A DNA stretch of 64,000 nucleotides. It comes from Maribacter aestuarii. GTDB taxonomy: Bacteria; Bacteroidota; Bacteroidia; Flavobacteriales; Flavobacteriaceae. This document shows, in pieces, positions 1 to 10,886 of the stretch (positions within the stretch are counted from its first letter, which is position 1; every line of letters begins with the position of its first letter). The position numbers and the translations under genes were made by a program. Location: assembly GCF_027474845.2 (NCBI RefSeq), contig NZ_CP107031.2:3797001-3861000 (forward strand), given 5' to 3'. Below the pieces are notes generated by a model. That model worked only from the letters and a program-made list of their open reading frames with translations. It made no database searches and was not told the origin of the DNA.

Positions 1-2379
1 TCCCAGAAAACGGCGGCGTTACTTACAGACCTAGGTCTTGAGGTGGAAGGCATTGAACCTTTTGAATCTCTTAAGGGGGGATTGGAAGGAGTTGTCGTTG
101 GTCATGTTTTAAAGTGCGAAAAGCATTCCAATGCGGACAAACTAAAGGTTACCATGGTGGATATTGGAGCAGCAGAACCTGTTCAAATTGTTTGCGGTGC
201 CCCGAATGTTGAAAAAGGTCAAAAGGTACCTGTTGCAACCATTGGCACTACCCTCTTTACAAACGAAGGCGAACCTTGGAAGATAAAAAAAGGTAAAATA
301 CGTGGAGAGGAAAGTCATGGGATGATTTGTGCCGAGGACGAACTAGGTCTTGGAGAAAGCCATGATGGTATTTTAATCTTGAACGATAAGCTAAAGCCAG
401 GAACGCCCTGTTCGATGATATTCGAAATAGAAAAAGACGAGGTCTTTGAAATAGGCCTAACCCCTAACCGTGCGGATGCCATGAGCCATTATGGAGTGGC
501 CCGAGACCTCAAAGCAGGTTTAAAGCAGAAAGAGATTACCAAGGAATTGATAACTCCCTCTACCAGTCATTTCAATGTAGACAATAGATCCCTAAAGATT
601 GATGTTGAGGTAGAAAAAAACGAACTGGCACCAAGATATTGCGGTGTGACGCTGAGCAATCTCATCGTTCAACCTTCTCCTGATTGGCTTAAGCATCGCT
701 TAAATGCTATCGGAATTACACCAAAGAACAACATCGTGGATGCCACGAACTATGTGTTACATGAACTTGGTCAGCCTCTACATGCCTTTGATGCCAATAA
801 AATTAAGGGAGGAAAAATTGTAGTGCGGACCATGCCACCAGGTACCAAATTTACAACGCTGGACGGTATAGAGAGAGAACTACACGAGGAAGACCTTATG
901 ATTTGCGATACTGAAAAGCCCATGTGTATCGCTGGGATTTTTGGTGGGCTGCATTCTGGGGTTACTGAACATACTACTTCTATATTTTTGGAGAGCGCGT
1001 ATTTCAATCCCATTTCCATTCGTAAGTCTGCCAAAAGACATGGGCTTAACACCGATGCGTCCTTTCGTTTTGAAAGAGGGATAGATATTGAAAATGTGGA
1101 ATATAGTCTCAAAAGAGCCGCTTTATTAATAAAGGAAATTGCCGGTGGAGATATCACTTCGGATATTGTTGATATCTATCCGAACAAAATGAAAGATTTT
1201 GAAGTTTTCTTGGCTTTCGAAAAAATAGACAAACTTATTGGCCAGAATATCCCACAAGACACCATAAAATCTATTTTGGCTTCTTTGGATATTAAGGTAA
1301 GGAATGTCACCGAAGCAGGAATGGGATTATCCGTACCTTCCTATAGGGTTGATGTACAGCGACAAGTAGATGTAATAGAAGAGATTCTAAGGGTTTATGG
1401 TTATAACAATATCAATTTTAGTGAAAAACTCAATGCATCCGTTGCACCAACTGGACGCTTGGACGACCATCGAATTCAACATATTATAGGGAACCTTTTG
1501 GCGTCAAAAGGATTTTATGAAATATTGACCAATAGTCTTACATCACCACATTACAACAACTTTTTAGAGGATACCGATAAGGGCACTACCTCCGTGGAGA
1601 TTATAAATCCTCTTAGTGGAGATTTATCAGTACTAAGAAGAAGTTCTCTTTTTTCGGCGTTGGAAGTTGCAAAATATAACATCAATAGAAAGCGATCCAA
1701 TTTAAGGCTGTTCGAGTTCGGAAAGACTTATCACCAATCAAGTTCAAATCGCCATGAAAGAAAATACTTGAGCATTTTGCTTTCTGGTAGTGTTAACGAA
1801 CCAAGTTGGACAGGCGAGAGCGGTCAAACTGGTTTTTTTAAAATGAAATCGATTGTAGAAACAATTCTTTTGAGACTTGGAATAAACGCTACCATTAGTA
1901 TTCCAACGTCGTCTACAGTGTTTTCAGAAGGTATTACCCTTACAAGTCGTGATAAAGCGTTAGTATCGCTCGGCGTCGTAAAAAAATCAATTGCAAAGCA
2001 ATTTGATTTAAAGCAAGAGGTATTGTTCGCCCATTTTGAATGGGATATGATTTTAAGTCTTTTGGAAAATAAGAGCATAAAATACAAGGAAATACCGAAG
2101 TTCCCAGAAGTAAAGCGAGATTTTGCACTCTTATTGAACGAAGCGACTACTTTTAAGGAGGTGTACGATATTGGGTTCAGGACAGAAAAAAAGATGCTTA
2201 CCAACATCACTCTTTTTGACGTCTACCAAGGGAAAAGCCTTCCAGAGAGTAAAAAATCTTATGCGGTAAGTTTTACCCTTCAAGATTCTAAAGGTACGCT
2301 TACGGACAAACAGATTGATAGAATTATGGCCAAATTGCAAAGCAATTACGAGCGGGAATTAGGCGCAGAACTTAGATAA
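1..2379 (+). CDS. pheT: Phenylalanine--tRNA ligase beta subunit (5' end outside window)
   Basis: Beta chain of the alpha2beta2 enzyme that charges tRNA-Phe in the cytoplasm. The frame is open to the first base of the window (reading SQKTAALLTDLGLEVEG), so the start and roughly the first 15 residues lie outside. Domains in order: a tRNA-binding OB fold near the N-terminus (GVVVGHVLKCEKHSNADKL), the B3/B4 editing region, B5, the catalytic-like core and a C-terminal FDX-ACB anticodon-binding domain (IPKFPEVKRDFALLL). The length fits the family of about 800 residues. It ends directly against the stop codon of the convergent fasciclin gene, without any spacer. No frame disruption seen. Confidence 0.97.
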   Translation, partial: SQKTAALLTDLGLEVEGIEPFESLKGGLEGVVVGHVLKCEKHSNADKLKVTMVDIGAAEPVQIVCGAPNVEKGQKVPVATIGTTLFTNEGEPWKIKKGKIRGEESHGMICAEDELGLGESHDGILILNDKLKPGTPCSMIFEIEKDEVFEIGLTPNRADAMSHYGVARDLKAGLKQKEITKELITPSTSHFNVDNRSLKIDVEVEKNELAPRYCGVTLSNLIVQPSPDWLKHRLNAIGITPKNNIVDATNYVLHELGQPLHAFDANKIKGGKIVVRTMPPGTKFTTLDGIERELHEEDLMICDTEKPMCIAGIFGGLHSGVTEHTTSIFLESAYFNPISIRKSAKRHGLNTDASFRFERGIDIENVEYSLKRAALLIKEIAGGDITSDIVDIYPNKMKDFEVFLAFEKIDKLIGQNIPQDTIKSILASLDIKVRNVTEAGMGLSVPSYRVDVQRQVDVIEEILRVYGYNNINFSEKLNASVAPTGRLDDHRIQHIIGNLLASKGFYEILTNSLTSPHYNNFLEDTDKGTTSVEIINPLSGDLSVLRRSSLFSALEVAKYNINRKRSNLRLFEFGKTYHQSSSNRHERKYLSILLSGSVNEPSWTGESGQTGFFKMKSIVETILLRLGINATISIPTSSTVFSEGITLTSRDKALVSLGVVKKSIAKQFDLKQEVLFAHFEWDMILSLLENKSIKYKEIPKFPEVKRDFALLLNEATTFKEVYDIGFRTEKKMLTNITLFDVYQGKSLPESKKSYAVSFTLQDSKGTLTDKQIDRIMAKLQSNYERELGAELR

Positions 2380-2949
2380 TTACATCTTAACGGGAAGAAA
2401 AACAGAATCAATCTCATGGATTACTCCATTACACTGGTTTGAATCTGCCAATATAATCTTGGCTGAATTTCCTGCAGGGTCGGTTAGTATAATATCAATT
2501 CCGTCCATGGTGGCCGTTATCTCCTCACCCAAAATTGTTGTAAACTTTGCCTTTCCATTTCCTTGGCACATGGCCCTGAGAATTTTGGATGCAGAAAGTT
2601 TACGGGCTATTATATGATAGGAAAGAATGTTCTTTAGAGCTTCAGTGTTTTGTGGGTCTAGCATTCTGCTAAAGGTTGCTTTCGAAAGCTTTTCAAATGC
2701 GAGGTTTGAAGGCGCAAAAACTGTGAATTGCCCGTCATAATCTAGAACTGCGTCCAATTCCGTTGCACGTAAAGCGGTTAATAACGTAGTATGTCTTTCC
2801 GAGGTTTCCGTATTTACAATAATGGATTTGTTAGGATCCATAAAGGAAACTATGCTTTTTAGTTCTGCGTTGGGGGTCCTTTCCTGTGCTGTGCAAAACA
2901 TGGAGAAAAGCACAAAACATAGGGACACGGGGGATGTCCAGTTTTTCAT
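2380..2949 (-). CDS. Fasciclin (FAS1) domain secreted protein
   Basis: A 189-residue exported protein with a single FAS1 domain, a fold used for adhesion or matrix contacts. I start it at the ATG at 2949 because this gives a good signal peptide (MKNWTSPVSLCFVLFSMFCTAQ); the frame remains open 20 codons further upstream, but those codons give no signal. FAS1 landmarks are FTVFAPSNLAFEKL and a late YHII block before VIHEIDSV. Its stop codon abuts that of pheT. The ligand and role are unknown; single-FAS1 proteins are common in Bacteroidota. Confidence 0.85.
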   Translation of the reverse strand: MKNWTSPVSLCFVLFSMFCTAQERTPNAELKSIVSFMDPNKSIIVNTETSERHTTLLTALRATELDAVLDYDGQFTVFAPSNLAFEKLSKATFSRMLDPQNTEALKNILSYHIIARKLSASKILRAMCQGNGKAKFTTILGEEITATMDGIDIILTDPAGNSAKIILADSNQCNGVIHEIDSVFLPVKM

Positions 2950-3061
2950 TTTAGGTTCTTTTGGGGCAAAAATTATTATAATCGATGAAAGGCAACCTTT
3001 CTCCGACAAGATACAATTTGAAGCCGAAATTGCATTATGAATATTAGTCCATTCATCTTAA

Positions 3062-3077
3062 TTAACATAATATTAAC
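3062..3077 (+). promoter_or_regulatory. TTAAC-N6-TTAAC direct repeat (candidate regulator box 1)
   Basis: Two TTAAC half-sites on an 11-base pitch between the divergent fasciclin gene and the gene at 3153; a further TTAA lies at 3089-3092. The 11-base tandem layout is what OmpR/PhoB-family regulators bind. The same pattern recurs at 6780-6795 and 38261-38276. The assignment to a regulator is inference. Confidence 0.4.
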
Positions 3078-3121
3078 ATTTGTAAAGGTTAAACAGAATT
3101 TCTTCGTTGTCATTTAATAAT

Positions 3122-3129
3122 TAACTTTG
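3122..3129 (+). promoter_or_regulatory. Candidate -7 element (TAACTTTG)
   Basis: A perfect match to the flavobacterial -7 consensus TAnnTTTG, 23 bases before the ATG at 3153. No TTG lies at the usual 17-23 base spacing, but the TTAAC direct repeat at 3062-3077 lies upstream and could mark an activator site. Confidence 0.5.
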
Positions 3130-3152
3130 AAAGAATTGCTAAAAAAAGAAAG

Positions 3153-3875
3153 ATGCTACTGAAGAAAACCAATATTCGGGAGAAATTAAATGCCGAAAAG
3201 TTAAGGGATGCAAAACTACAGCAAAATACACTGGAGCAGGTCTATAGAATTTTGCTTACTGATAGTAAAAATCAGGAAAGAATTGAAAGTACGATTGCTG
3301 AGGGGAAAGTCGTTCCAACCAATGCATTTAATTTTGACCTGCTGGAAACCGATAGAATTTATCATATTAACGAGATAAAAAATATATGTATTGATTATCG
3401 ACTAAGATTTTTGGAGTCAAAGTATTTTAAGGGTCAAATTCCCCAGGAAGCCATTTCCAAAATTAAATTATTAGAAAAAGAGCATAAAATTGAAGTTACT
3501 GGCTACAAGATAATTGCGCCGTCTAAACTTTTTAAATTGGAGGATAAAGATGATCCTTTATTATTTGCACCCATTGGCAACGAATATTTCTATTTGATAC
3601 ACCAATGGGGTAATGACCTACATCCTTTGAGAAAGTTATTAATGTGGCCTTTTAAAAACATTATCAACCTAACTTTTCTCGTTGTAGCCATAAGTTTTTT
3701 GGCAACACTTATGATTCCTTCCGGGTTATTCTCAAAATCCAATTCGGCCATGGAATTTTGGATACTTTTCTTTTTTATGTTTAAGTGTATCGCTTCGGTG
3801 GTTATTTTTTACGGTTTTGCCTTGGGCAAAAATTTCAACCCTGCAATTTGGAACAGTAAATATTTCAACGCGTAG
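3153..3875 (+). CDS. Hypothetical membrane protein, two C-terminal TM segments
   Basis: A 240-residue protein I do not recognise. The first about 165 residues are charged and soluble-looking, with a basic, probably coiled N-terminus (MLLKKTNIREKLNAEKL). Two hydrophobic stretches follow near residues 172-195 and 203-226. That suggests an inner-membrane protein whose N-terminal domain is cytoplasmic. There is no signal peptide. A -7 promoter element lies just upstream, so it is probably transcribed alone; the next gene is convergent and ends 13 bases away. Function not assignable from sequence. Confidence 0.75.
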   Translation: MLLKKTNIREKLNAEKLRDAKLQQNTLEQVYRILLTDSKNQERIESTIAEGKVVPTNAFNFDLLETDRIYHINEIKNICIDYRLRFLESKYFKGQIPQEAISKIKLLEKEHKIEVTGYKIIAPSKLFKLEDKDDPLLFAPIGNEYFYLIHQWGNDLHPLRKLLMWPFKNIINLTFLVVAISFLATLMIPSGLFSKSNSAMEFWILFFFMFKCIASVVIFYGFALGKNFNPAIWNSKYFNA

Positions 3876-3888
3876 TTTTTGAGTCGAT

Positions 3889-5016
3889 TTACTCTACAAA
3901 AATAGCATAAGGAACTCCTCCCAAATCTATGTTATCCACAAAGGTAAGGTCTGGTGACGGCGTTATGCGCATTAACCCACCCTTACTTTGGGTTCCGGTT
4001 TTTTCGTAGCCTATAAGGATTAAATCGTTTTTGTCGTCATACTGGACCGATGTTGCCGAAGACACCTTAAATTCTACATTTAATTGACTGTCCGTCAGAA
4101 AGTTTTCGAAATAATACAATACTGCCGTATTGGTATCGAAATCGTAAACGGCGGGAATTGTTTCGGTTTCACCTTCCAAAGTTTTCAGTTGATAGTACAT
4201 TTTACCTTCTAAGTCAAACGAAACAGTCTCGGAATCTATAAACTTTGGCTCAGTACCTTCTCCATACTGCGTATAGACTATCTCCAAAGTATTAGGGTTC
4301 AAGGTAGTATGAAGTGTAGGGTAACTAATTATTATGTCACCGTCCGGGTTTTTGAAAATTTTACTCGCATCAAATCCTAGGTTCATCTCATGGATAAGGG
4401 TGCCCGAAACAATTTCCATAACACTTATACCATTCTGGTCGGTAATGTCTTCGTCAAAAGTCAATATGAAGAGTCTGTTGCTCGTAGGTACCAGTCCAAT
4501 GGGTCTTTTCACCATTTCCAAATCAACAAATACTTTGTTCTCGGATGCTAGGTTTACAGTTCTCACAAAATATTCCTTATCCTTTCCAACCACCTCAATT
4601 ACATAGGATACAAAAAGTCGACTATCCGTATGGGATATAGCTGTTACGGTAATATCGCAGGAGCCTAAATCATTAAAAAGCTCAAATTCATCTTTGGTGT
4701 CGGTACTAAAATCGTAAATAAGCACTTCTCCAAGACAATTTCCGGTTTTGTGAAAGAGACTTAATTTAGAGTCCGTTCGATAGCTCAAATCAGGGTTTGC
4801 GAATCCAGGAAAATTACTTCCCTTAGGATTTGGTTTGAGGCCATCAGCATCCTCATTTAAAAAAGTTTGTGTAAGTGAGGAGGCACTTTGTAGCAAAATA
4901 GCATAATCGGCAGCGACAGGATTTTCACCCTCGTTGACCGGTTCTACTTGAGATTTACTGCAAGACAATAGTAATAAGGCCGACAGCATGCCGACTACGG
5001 AGGCGTAGGTTTTCAT
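3889..5016 (-). CDS. Hypothetical lipoprotein
   Basis: A 375-residue protein with a lipoprotein signal (MKTYASVVGMLSALLLLSC, Cys19 lipidated). The mature part consists of repeated short beta-like segments (for example SRLFVSYVIEV, SNRLFILTFDED, DDKNDLILIGYEKT), which suggests a beta-propeller. I recognise no catalytic motif. It follows the ABC-F gene on the same strand with a 26-base gap and may be read from the same promoter. Probably anchored in the outer membrane or periplasm; function unknown. Confidence 0.8.
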   Translation of the reverse strand: MKTYASVVGMLSALLLLSCSKSQVEPVNEGENPVAADYAILLQSASSLTQTFLNEDADGLKPNPKGSNFPGFANPDLSYRTDSKLSLFHKTGNCLGEVLIYDFSTDTKDEFELFNDLGSCDITVTAISHTDSRLFVSYVIEVVGKDKEYFVRTVNLASENKVFVDLEMVKRPIGLVPTSNRLFILTFDEDITDQNGISVMEIVSGTLIHEMNLGFDASKIFKNPDGDIIISYPTLHTTLNPNTLEIVYTQYGEGTEPKFIDSETVSFDLEGKMYYQLKTLEGETETIPAVYDFDTNTAVLYYFENFLTDSQLNVEFKVSSATSVQYDDKNDLILIGYEKTGTQSKGGLMRITPSPDLTFVDNIDLGGVPYAIFVE

Positions 5017-5042
5017 AATGTACAGATTTGGGTTAAACTATA

Positions 5043-6731
<1,689 letters not shown>

Positions 6732-6779
6732 TTAATGTATGTCCGCCTTATCATACCTTACATCTTAACAAGCTATTAT

Positions 6780-6795
6780 TTAACGCGCTATTAAC
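6780..6795 (+). promoter_or_regulatory. TTAAC-N6-TTAAC direct repeat (candidate regulator box 2)
   Basis: A pair of TTAAC half-sites on an 11-base pitch, with a third TTAAC at 6765-6769. The repeat ends 22 bases before the -7 box at 6818, so a bound regulator would occupy the -33 region of the lipoprotein gene at 6852. Same pattern as at 3062 and 38261. Confidence 0.4.
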
Positions 6796-6817
6796 AGCAT
6801 TGGCGCGGGGGGTTCAT

Positions 6818-6825
6818 TAAATTTG
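6818..6825 (+). promoter_or_regulatory. Candidate -7 element (TAAATTTG)
   Basis: Perfect TAnnTTTG, 26 bases before the ATG at 6852. A TTG at 6800-6802 is only 15 bases upstream, which is short for a -33 box; activation through the TTAAC repeat is an alternative. Confidence 0.5.
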
Positions 6826-6851
6826 AAATTGAATCATTGGTCAATTTGTGT

Positions 6852-8237
6852 ATGGATAAATATCTATCCCTAATATTTTTACTTCTATGCATCAGCTGTT
6901 CCGACAGCGAAACAAATAACAATTCGGTTTACTTTGCCGGAGAAATCGTAAATGCAACCAACGAATATGTTGTATTGTATAAAGGTGGGAAAGCGTTAGA
7001 TTCCACAAAATTAGACGGGAATAACAGATTTTCTTTCCAACTCGACTCCATTGAGGACGGCCTGTATCACTTTAATCATGAGCCAGAATATCAATATGTC
7101 TATCTAGAAAAAGGTGATAGCCTCCAATTACGTCTTAATACGGTTGACTTTGACGAATCACTAATTTTCTCTGGAACAAACGAAGGTGTCAATAATTTTC
7201 TTCTAGAACTTTTCTTAGCACAAGAAGAAGAAGAGAAGGATATGTACCGGACTTACTATGACTTAGAACCTGATGATTTTAAAGCACAAATAGAGACTTT
7301 AAAGGAAGAGAAGCTTAAAACATTGGATGAAGTACAAAGTGAAACTGGTCTTTCAGATCGGGCTTATGAAATTGCAAAGGCTAGTATTGATTACTCCTAT
7401 TTTAGGCATATGGAAATCTACCCTTTTGAGCATAAAAGAAAATTACGTGAGAACGCGCTTCACAATCTGCCTAATGACTTTTATTCCTATAGAAAAAATA
7501 TAAACTACAACAACGGACATCTAAATTACTTAAGGCCCTATTATGATTTTATGAAATCTCACTTCGGTAATATTTCGTATATGACCTGTGCTGAAAAATG
7601 CGGTATAAAAGGAAAGGCTGTGGGCAATCAGTTGCATTTCAACGAGCATAAACTTCATGTGATAGATAGCTTAGTGCAAGAAAGGGAATTAAGGGACAAT
7701 CTATTTAGAAATGTCGCCTTCAATTATTTGTTGAAGGAACACAATCAGCCAAAAAATAATGAAATATTTATCCAAAAATTTCAAAAAGTCTCTGGAAACA
7801 ACGTTCATATAAAGGAGATCGAAACGCTCTATAATGGTATTAGAAAAATTCAACCTACGGAAGAGGTTCCGAATATCGATGTCATTGGTTTTGATGGAGA
7901 AAGAATATCTCTTAGGGAAGTAGCCAAAAATAAAAAGGTAGTATTTTACTTTTGGTCATCTGCTGATAAAAACCATTATGAAAACATTTTTAAAAGAGTT
8001 ACTGAATTATATAGTGCTGATGCAAGTTTAGAGTTTATTGGGATTAGCATGAAAACAGATGAAAAGAATTGGAAAGGAATTATTCAAAATCATGGATTGA
8101 ATCCTTCTAAACAATATCGTGCTGAAAACTTTAAGAAATTGACGGAAACATTTATAATAGATAAAATGAATAAGTGCATAATAACGGAAGACGGTATAAT
8201 CGTGGATGCATTTTCTAACATTTATAGCACCCTATAA
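6852..8237 (+). CDS. DUF4369 / thioredoxin-like lipoprotein without CxxC
   Basis: A 461-residue lipoprotein. I start it at the ATG at 6852, which gives MDKYLSLIFLLLCISC with the lipidated Cys at 16; an in-frame TTG 15 bases upstream adds only polar residues. An N-terminal DUF4369-like beta domain (VYFAGEIVNATNEYVVLYKG) is followed by a helical middle and a C-terminal thioredoxin fold (KKVVFYFWSS...LEFIGISM). In TlpA/ResA relatives, WC-x-x-C follows the FYFW strand; here the residues are SSADK, so no redox pair exists. Probably a periplasmic binding or scaffold protein rather than an oxidoreductase. The -7 box at 6818 supports this start. Confidence 0.82.
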   Translation: MDKYLSLIFLLLCISCSDSETNNNSVYFAGEIVNATNEYVVLYKGGKALDSTKLDGNNRFSFQLDSIEDGLYHFNHEPEYQYVYLEKGDSLQLRLNTVDFDESLIFSGTNEGVNNFLLELFLAQEEEEKDMYRTYYDLEPDDFKAQIETLKEEKLKTLDEVQSETGLSDRAYEIAKASIDYSYFRHMEIYPFEHKRKLRENALHNLPNDFYSYRKNINYNNGHLNYLRPYYDFMKSHFGNISYMTCAEKCGIKGKAVGNQLHFNEHKLHVIDSLVQERELRDNLFRNVAFNYLLKEHNQPKNNEIFIQKFQKVSGNNVHIKEIETLYNGIRKIQPTEEVPNIDVIGFDGERISLREVAKNKKVVFYFWSSADKNHYENIFKRVTELYSADASLEFIGISMKTDEKNWKGIIQNHGLNPSKQYRAENFKKLTETFIIDKMNKCIITEDGIIVDAFSNIYSTL

Positions 8238-8255
8238 TCCATTATTTTATACTTG

Positions 8256-9065
8256 TTACATTCCACTGTGTTTAAGAAGTAACTTCTCATAAACCTTATC
8301 TGGTAAAATTCTCTTAAGTACTATCGAAAAGCGCTGAAGGAAGGATCCTACTTTATAATGCACTTTAGGGTTTTTGGTATGGATTATTTGCAATATCTTC
8401 TTAGCCACTTCTAAAGGATTACCGCCATTATCCACATCCTCGTCTATAGCGGAGAGCGTCCTCTTATAAACCTCCCTATATGGAGAGTTCGCCTGCACAG
8501 GTGAATGATAACGGCCTGAAGCAATATTGGTGGAAAAGTCACCCGGTGCGAGACATGTAAAATGAATCCCAAACGCTTTCGTCTCTAGTCTAAAACTCTC
8601 TGTTATAATTTCTAAAGCTCCTTTTGTAGCACAGTAAATACCTCTAAAAGGCAGTCCCATATATCCTGCTATGGAAGTTATGTTTATAATAAGACCATGG
8701 TTTTGCAAGCGCATTTGTGGCAATACTGCTTTGACTACATTGAGCGGTCCATTGAAATTAGTGTCAAATGCCTTCAGAATCTCAGTTTGGGGTGTTTCCT
8801 CCAACGGTCCGGTTATGCCTATGCCTGCGTTATTTACTACGACATCCAATCTACCTTCCTTTTCAATTAAAATGTCCACAGCAGCTTGTATGCTTTCCGG
8901 ATTACGTACATCCATAGATAACAATTGAAAATGGGAAAAATCGTGATACTTTGCAAGGTTACGTGTGGTACCATATACCGTAAAGCCTTTGGATGTCAAA
9001 AACACACCTATGGCCTTTCCTATACCCGAGGAGCCGCCCGTTATCAATATAATTTCACGTTTCAT
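8256..9065 (-). CDS. Short-chain dehydrogenase/reductase (classical SDR)
   Basis: A 269-residue cytoplasmic NAD(P)H-dependent oxidoreductase. Rossmann glycine motif TGGSSGIGKA is at residues 9-18, NNAG at 78-81, and the catalytic triad is Ser131, Tyr144 and Lys148 (YCATK). The basic residue after the glycine motif region (TTRN) suggests NADP preference. The C-terminal extension (LQRFSIVLKRILPDKVYEKLL) is amphipathic, as in retinol/steroid dehydrogenase-like SDRs that touch membranes. The substrate cannot be told. It stands alone between a convergent lipoprotein gene and the SRP RNA. Confidence 0.9.
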   Translation of the reverse strand: MKREIILITGGSSGIGKAIGVFLTSKGFTVYGTTRNLAKYHDFSHFQLLSMDVRNPESIQAAVDILIEKEGRLDVVVNNAGIGITGPLEETPQTEILKAFDTNFNGPLNVVKAVLPQMRLQNHGLIINITSIAGYMGLPFRGIYCATKGALEIITESFRLETKAFGIHFTCLAPGDFSTNIASGRYHSPVQANSPYREVYKRTLSAIDEDVDNGGNPLEVAKKILQIIHTKNPKVHYKVGSFLQRFSIVLKRILPDKVYEKLLLKHSGM

Positions 9066-9175
9066 CTAGTGTGCAAATTAACAAATAAAATAGGGATGAA
9101 GAACACCAGGTAACCGTAAAAAAACTTGATGAAAACCTAGTTAGAATTACCGTCTCCAGAATTTTGGGCACAAAA

Positions 9176-9276
9176 AAAGGCAAGCTACCTACATCGCACC
9201 GCTACAACCGTATACCCTTGCTGCGTTCCCGCCCTGGGGGATTCTACAGGAGCTGGTCGTGTAGGACTTGCCCGGC
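9176..9276 (-). ncRNA. ffs: Signal recognition particle RNA, bacterial small type
   Basis: The minus strand carries the universally conserved SRP apical loop (GGGCGGGAACGCAGCAA, close to GGUCCGGAAGGAAGCAGCC of E. coli 4.5S RNA). The 5' end GGCAAG-x-CCTAC pairs with the 3' end GTAGG-TAGCTTGCC, giving a closed hairpin of about 97 nt. It is followed by a run of seven T, which fits Rho-independent release. It pairs with Ffh to target nascent membrane proteins. The 5' end is set by the promoter at 9278-9307. Boundaries are accurate to a few bases. Confidence 0.93.
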
Positions 9277-9277
9277 A

Positions 9278-9307
9278 CAAATATACAATCTTTTAAATCT
9301 TTGCCAA
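9278..9307 (-). promoter_or_regulatory. Promoter of the SRP RNA (TTG-N19-TATATTTG)
   Basis: On the minus strand TTG (9307-9305), exactly 19 bases, then TATATTTG (9285-9278). This is a textbook flavobacterial vegetative promoter, placing transcription start at about 9273-9275, just where the RNA stem begins. Confidence 0.85.
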
Positions 9308-9417
9308 TCCTTTTTACTTTCTAAATTTTATGATTTAACTTGCCTATGCAACACATAAGACATTCAAGGAAACAATAGCCTAGTCATATAAAATACCCAA
9401 TTGATAATTACTTGTTA

Positions 9418-10470
9418 ATGAATAGTTTCAAGCAACTTAATTTAATATTCATCCTCTTTTTTTTAGTTTCCTGCGGAAGTGGTAATCAAAAAGCATCCTC
9501 ACTTTTCGCAATAGATTTGGAAGGTAATCCAAGAAGTATCAACCAAAATGACATATTAGGGGTAGCCATTAAAAATTTGAAAGACAAGAAAATTGAAAAG
9601 GTCACCTATAGTATAGATGGTACTGAACTTGCATTGCGGGGAAACAAATTAAACTTCGCTATTTCCAAACTCGGAAATAGGATTTTGAAAGCAACAATCG
9701 TTTATGAAAATGATACGGTAGAAGTAACCAAAAAACTAAAGGTACTGGCAAAAGAAGCACCCGAGATTTATACCTATACCATTCTGAATGAATACCCCCA
9801 TGATAATAATGCCTATACTCAAGGCTTGGAGTTTTATAAAGACACCTTATACGAAAGTACGGGACAAAAAGGAAGGTCCTTTTTAAGGAAATTAGATTAC
9901 CAGACCGGAAAGGTTTGGGCCCAAGTAGATTTGGACAAGGCTTATTTTGGGGAGGGGATTACCATTCTAAACGATAAAATTTATCAATTGACTTGGCAAA
10001 GTGGTATTGGTTTTATTTACGATCAAAAAAATATGGCCAAGTTGGATAATTTCCAATACGGAAAAAGTAGAGAAGGTTGGGGATTGACCAATGATGGTGA
10101 AAAAATTTATAAAAGCGATGGAACTGAGAAAATTTGGATTTTGGACCCAGAGACGCTTATCGAAGAAAGTTATATTGAAACGGTTACAAATTCCTCTATT
10201 TTCAATAAGGCCAACGAGCTGGAATATGTTGATGGGAAGATTTATGCCAATGTCTATCAAAAACCCAGTGTTATGATAATTGACAGCAAATCCGGTGCTA
10301 TTGAGGGCGTGGTTAACTTTAGCGGCCTGAGCGACAGGATCACCAAAGGCGCAGATTGGGATGCTAATAATGTCCTAAATGGCATTGCATACCATCCCGA
10401 AAGAAAAACTTTTTTTGTAACCGGAAAGGAATGGGATAAACTGTTCGAAGTAACCATACAAAAAAAATAA
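9418..10470 (+). CDS. Glutaminyl-peptide cyclotransferase (plant-type), lipoprotein
   Basis: A 350-residue lipoprotein (MNSFKQLNLIFILFFLVSC, Cys19) of the plant/bacterial glutamine cyclotransferase family, a five-bladed beta-propeller that converts N-terminal Gln of peptides to pyroglutamate. Family landmarks: YTQGLEF, ESTGQKGRSFLRK, FGEGIT, QLTWQS, NELEYVDGKIYANVY and LNGIAYH near the end. About 110 N-terminal residues precede the propeller as an extra beta domain. I prefer the ATG at 9418 over the in-frame TTG two codons earlier. The next gene starts on its stop codon (TAATG), so the two are translationally coupled. Confidence 0.9.
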   Translation: MNSFKQLNLIFILFFLVSCGSGNQKASSLFAIDLEGNPRSINQNDILGVAIKNLKDKKIEKVTYSIDGTELALRGNKLNFAISKLGNRILKATIVYENDTVEVTKKLKVLAKEAPEIYTYTILNEYPHDNNAYTQGLEFYKDTLYESTGQKGRSFLRKLDYQTGKVWAQVDLDKAYFGEGITILNDKIYQLTWQSGIGFIYDQKNMAKLDNFQYGKSREGWGLTNDGEKIYKSDGTEKIWILDPETLIEESYIETVTNSSIFNKANELEYVDGKIYANVYQKPSVMIIDSKSGAIEGVVNFSGLSDRITKGADWDANNVLNGIAYHPERKTFFVTGKEWDKLFEVTIQKK

Positions 10471-10859
10471 TGTCCAGCCATTCAAAGGAAATTCTAGTAT
10501 CGGAAAATGATTTGGACGATCTTGAACATGTGAATAATGTACGCTACGTTCAATGGATTCAGGATATTTCAAAAGAACATTGGCAAAAAGTTGCTCCCCC
10601 GGAAGTTCAAGAAGAAGTGGTCTGGGTTGTAATGTCGCATTACATCGAATATAAATCTTCGGCACTCAAAGGTGAGACAATACTTGTAAAAACCCATATC
10701 AAAGAAAGCAAAGGGGCTAGGTCAACAAGAATAGTAGAGATGTTTCACAGCATAACAAATAAGCTCATCTTACGTTCAACTACAGAGTGGTGCCTAGTAA
10801 ATAAATACAGTCAAAAACCAATACGGATATCGGAGGAAATTACGATTTTGTTTTCCTGA
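10470..10859 (+). CDS. Acyl-CoA thioesterase (4HBT-like hotdog fold)
   Basis: A 129-residue single hotdog domain. Landmarks: the early D-x-x-x-H-V-N-N motif (DDLEHVNNVRYVQWI), where Asp and His belong to the 4-hydroxybenzoyl-CoA thioesterase type active site, then VVMSHYIEYKSSALKGE and STEWCLVNKYSQKP at the end. It probably hydrolyses acyl-CoA or acyl-ACP in the cytoplasm. The start codon overlaps the stop of the glutaminyl cyclase gene by one base. Exact substrate unknown. Confidence 0.87.
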   Translation: MSSHSKEILVSENDLDDLEHVNNVRYVQWIQDISKEHWQKVAPPEVQEEVVWVVMSHYIEYKSSALKGETILVKTHIKESKGARSTRIVEMFHSITNKLILRSTTEWCLVNKYSQKPIRISEEITILFS

Positions 10860-10886
10860 ACAAGTCCAAATCTAAAGAGAATTAAG

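Noticed and set aside
9164..9358. 64-codon plus-strand frame
   Set aside because: It is antisense to the SRP RNA and its promoter, which explain the sequence.
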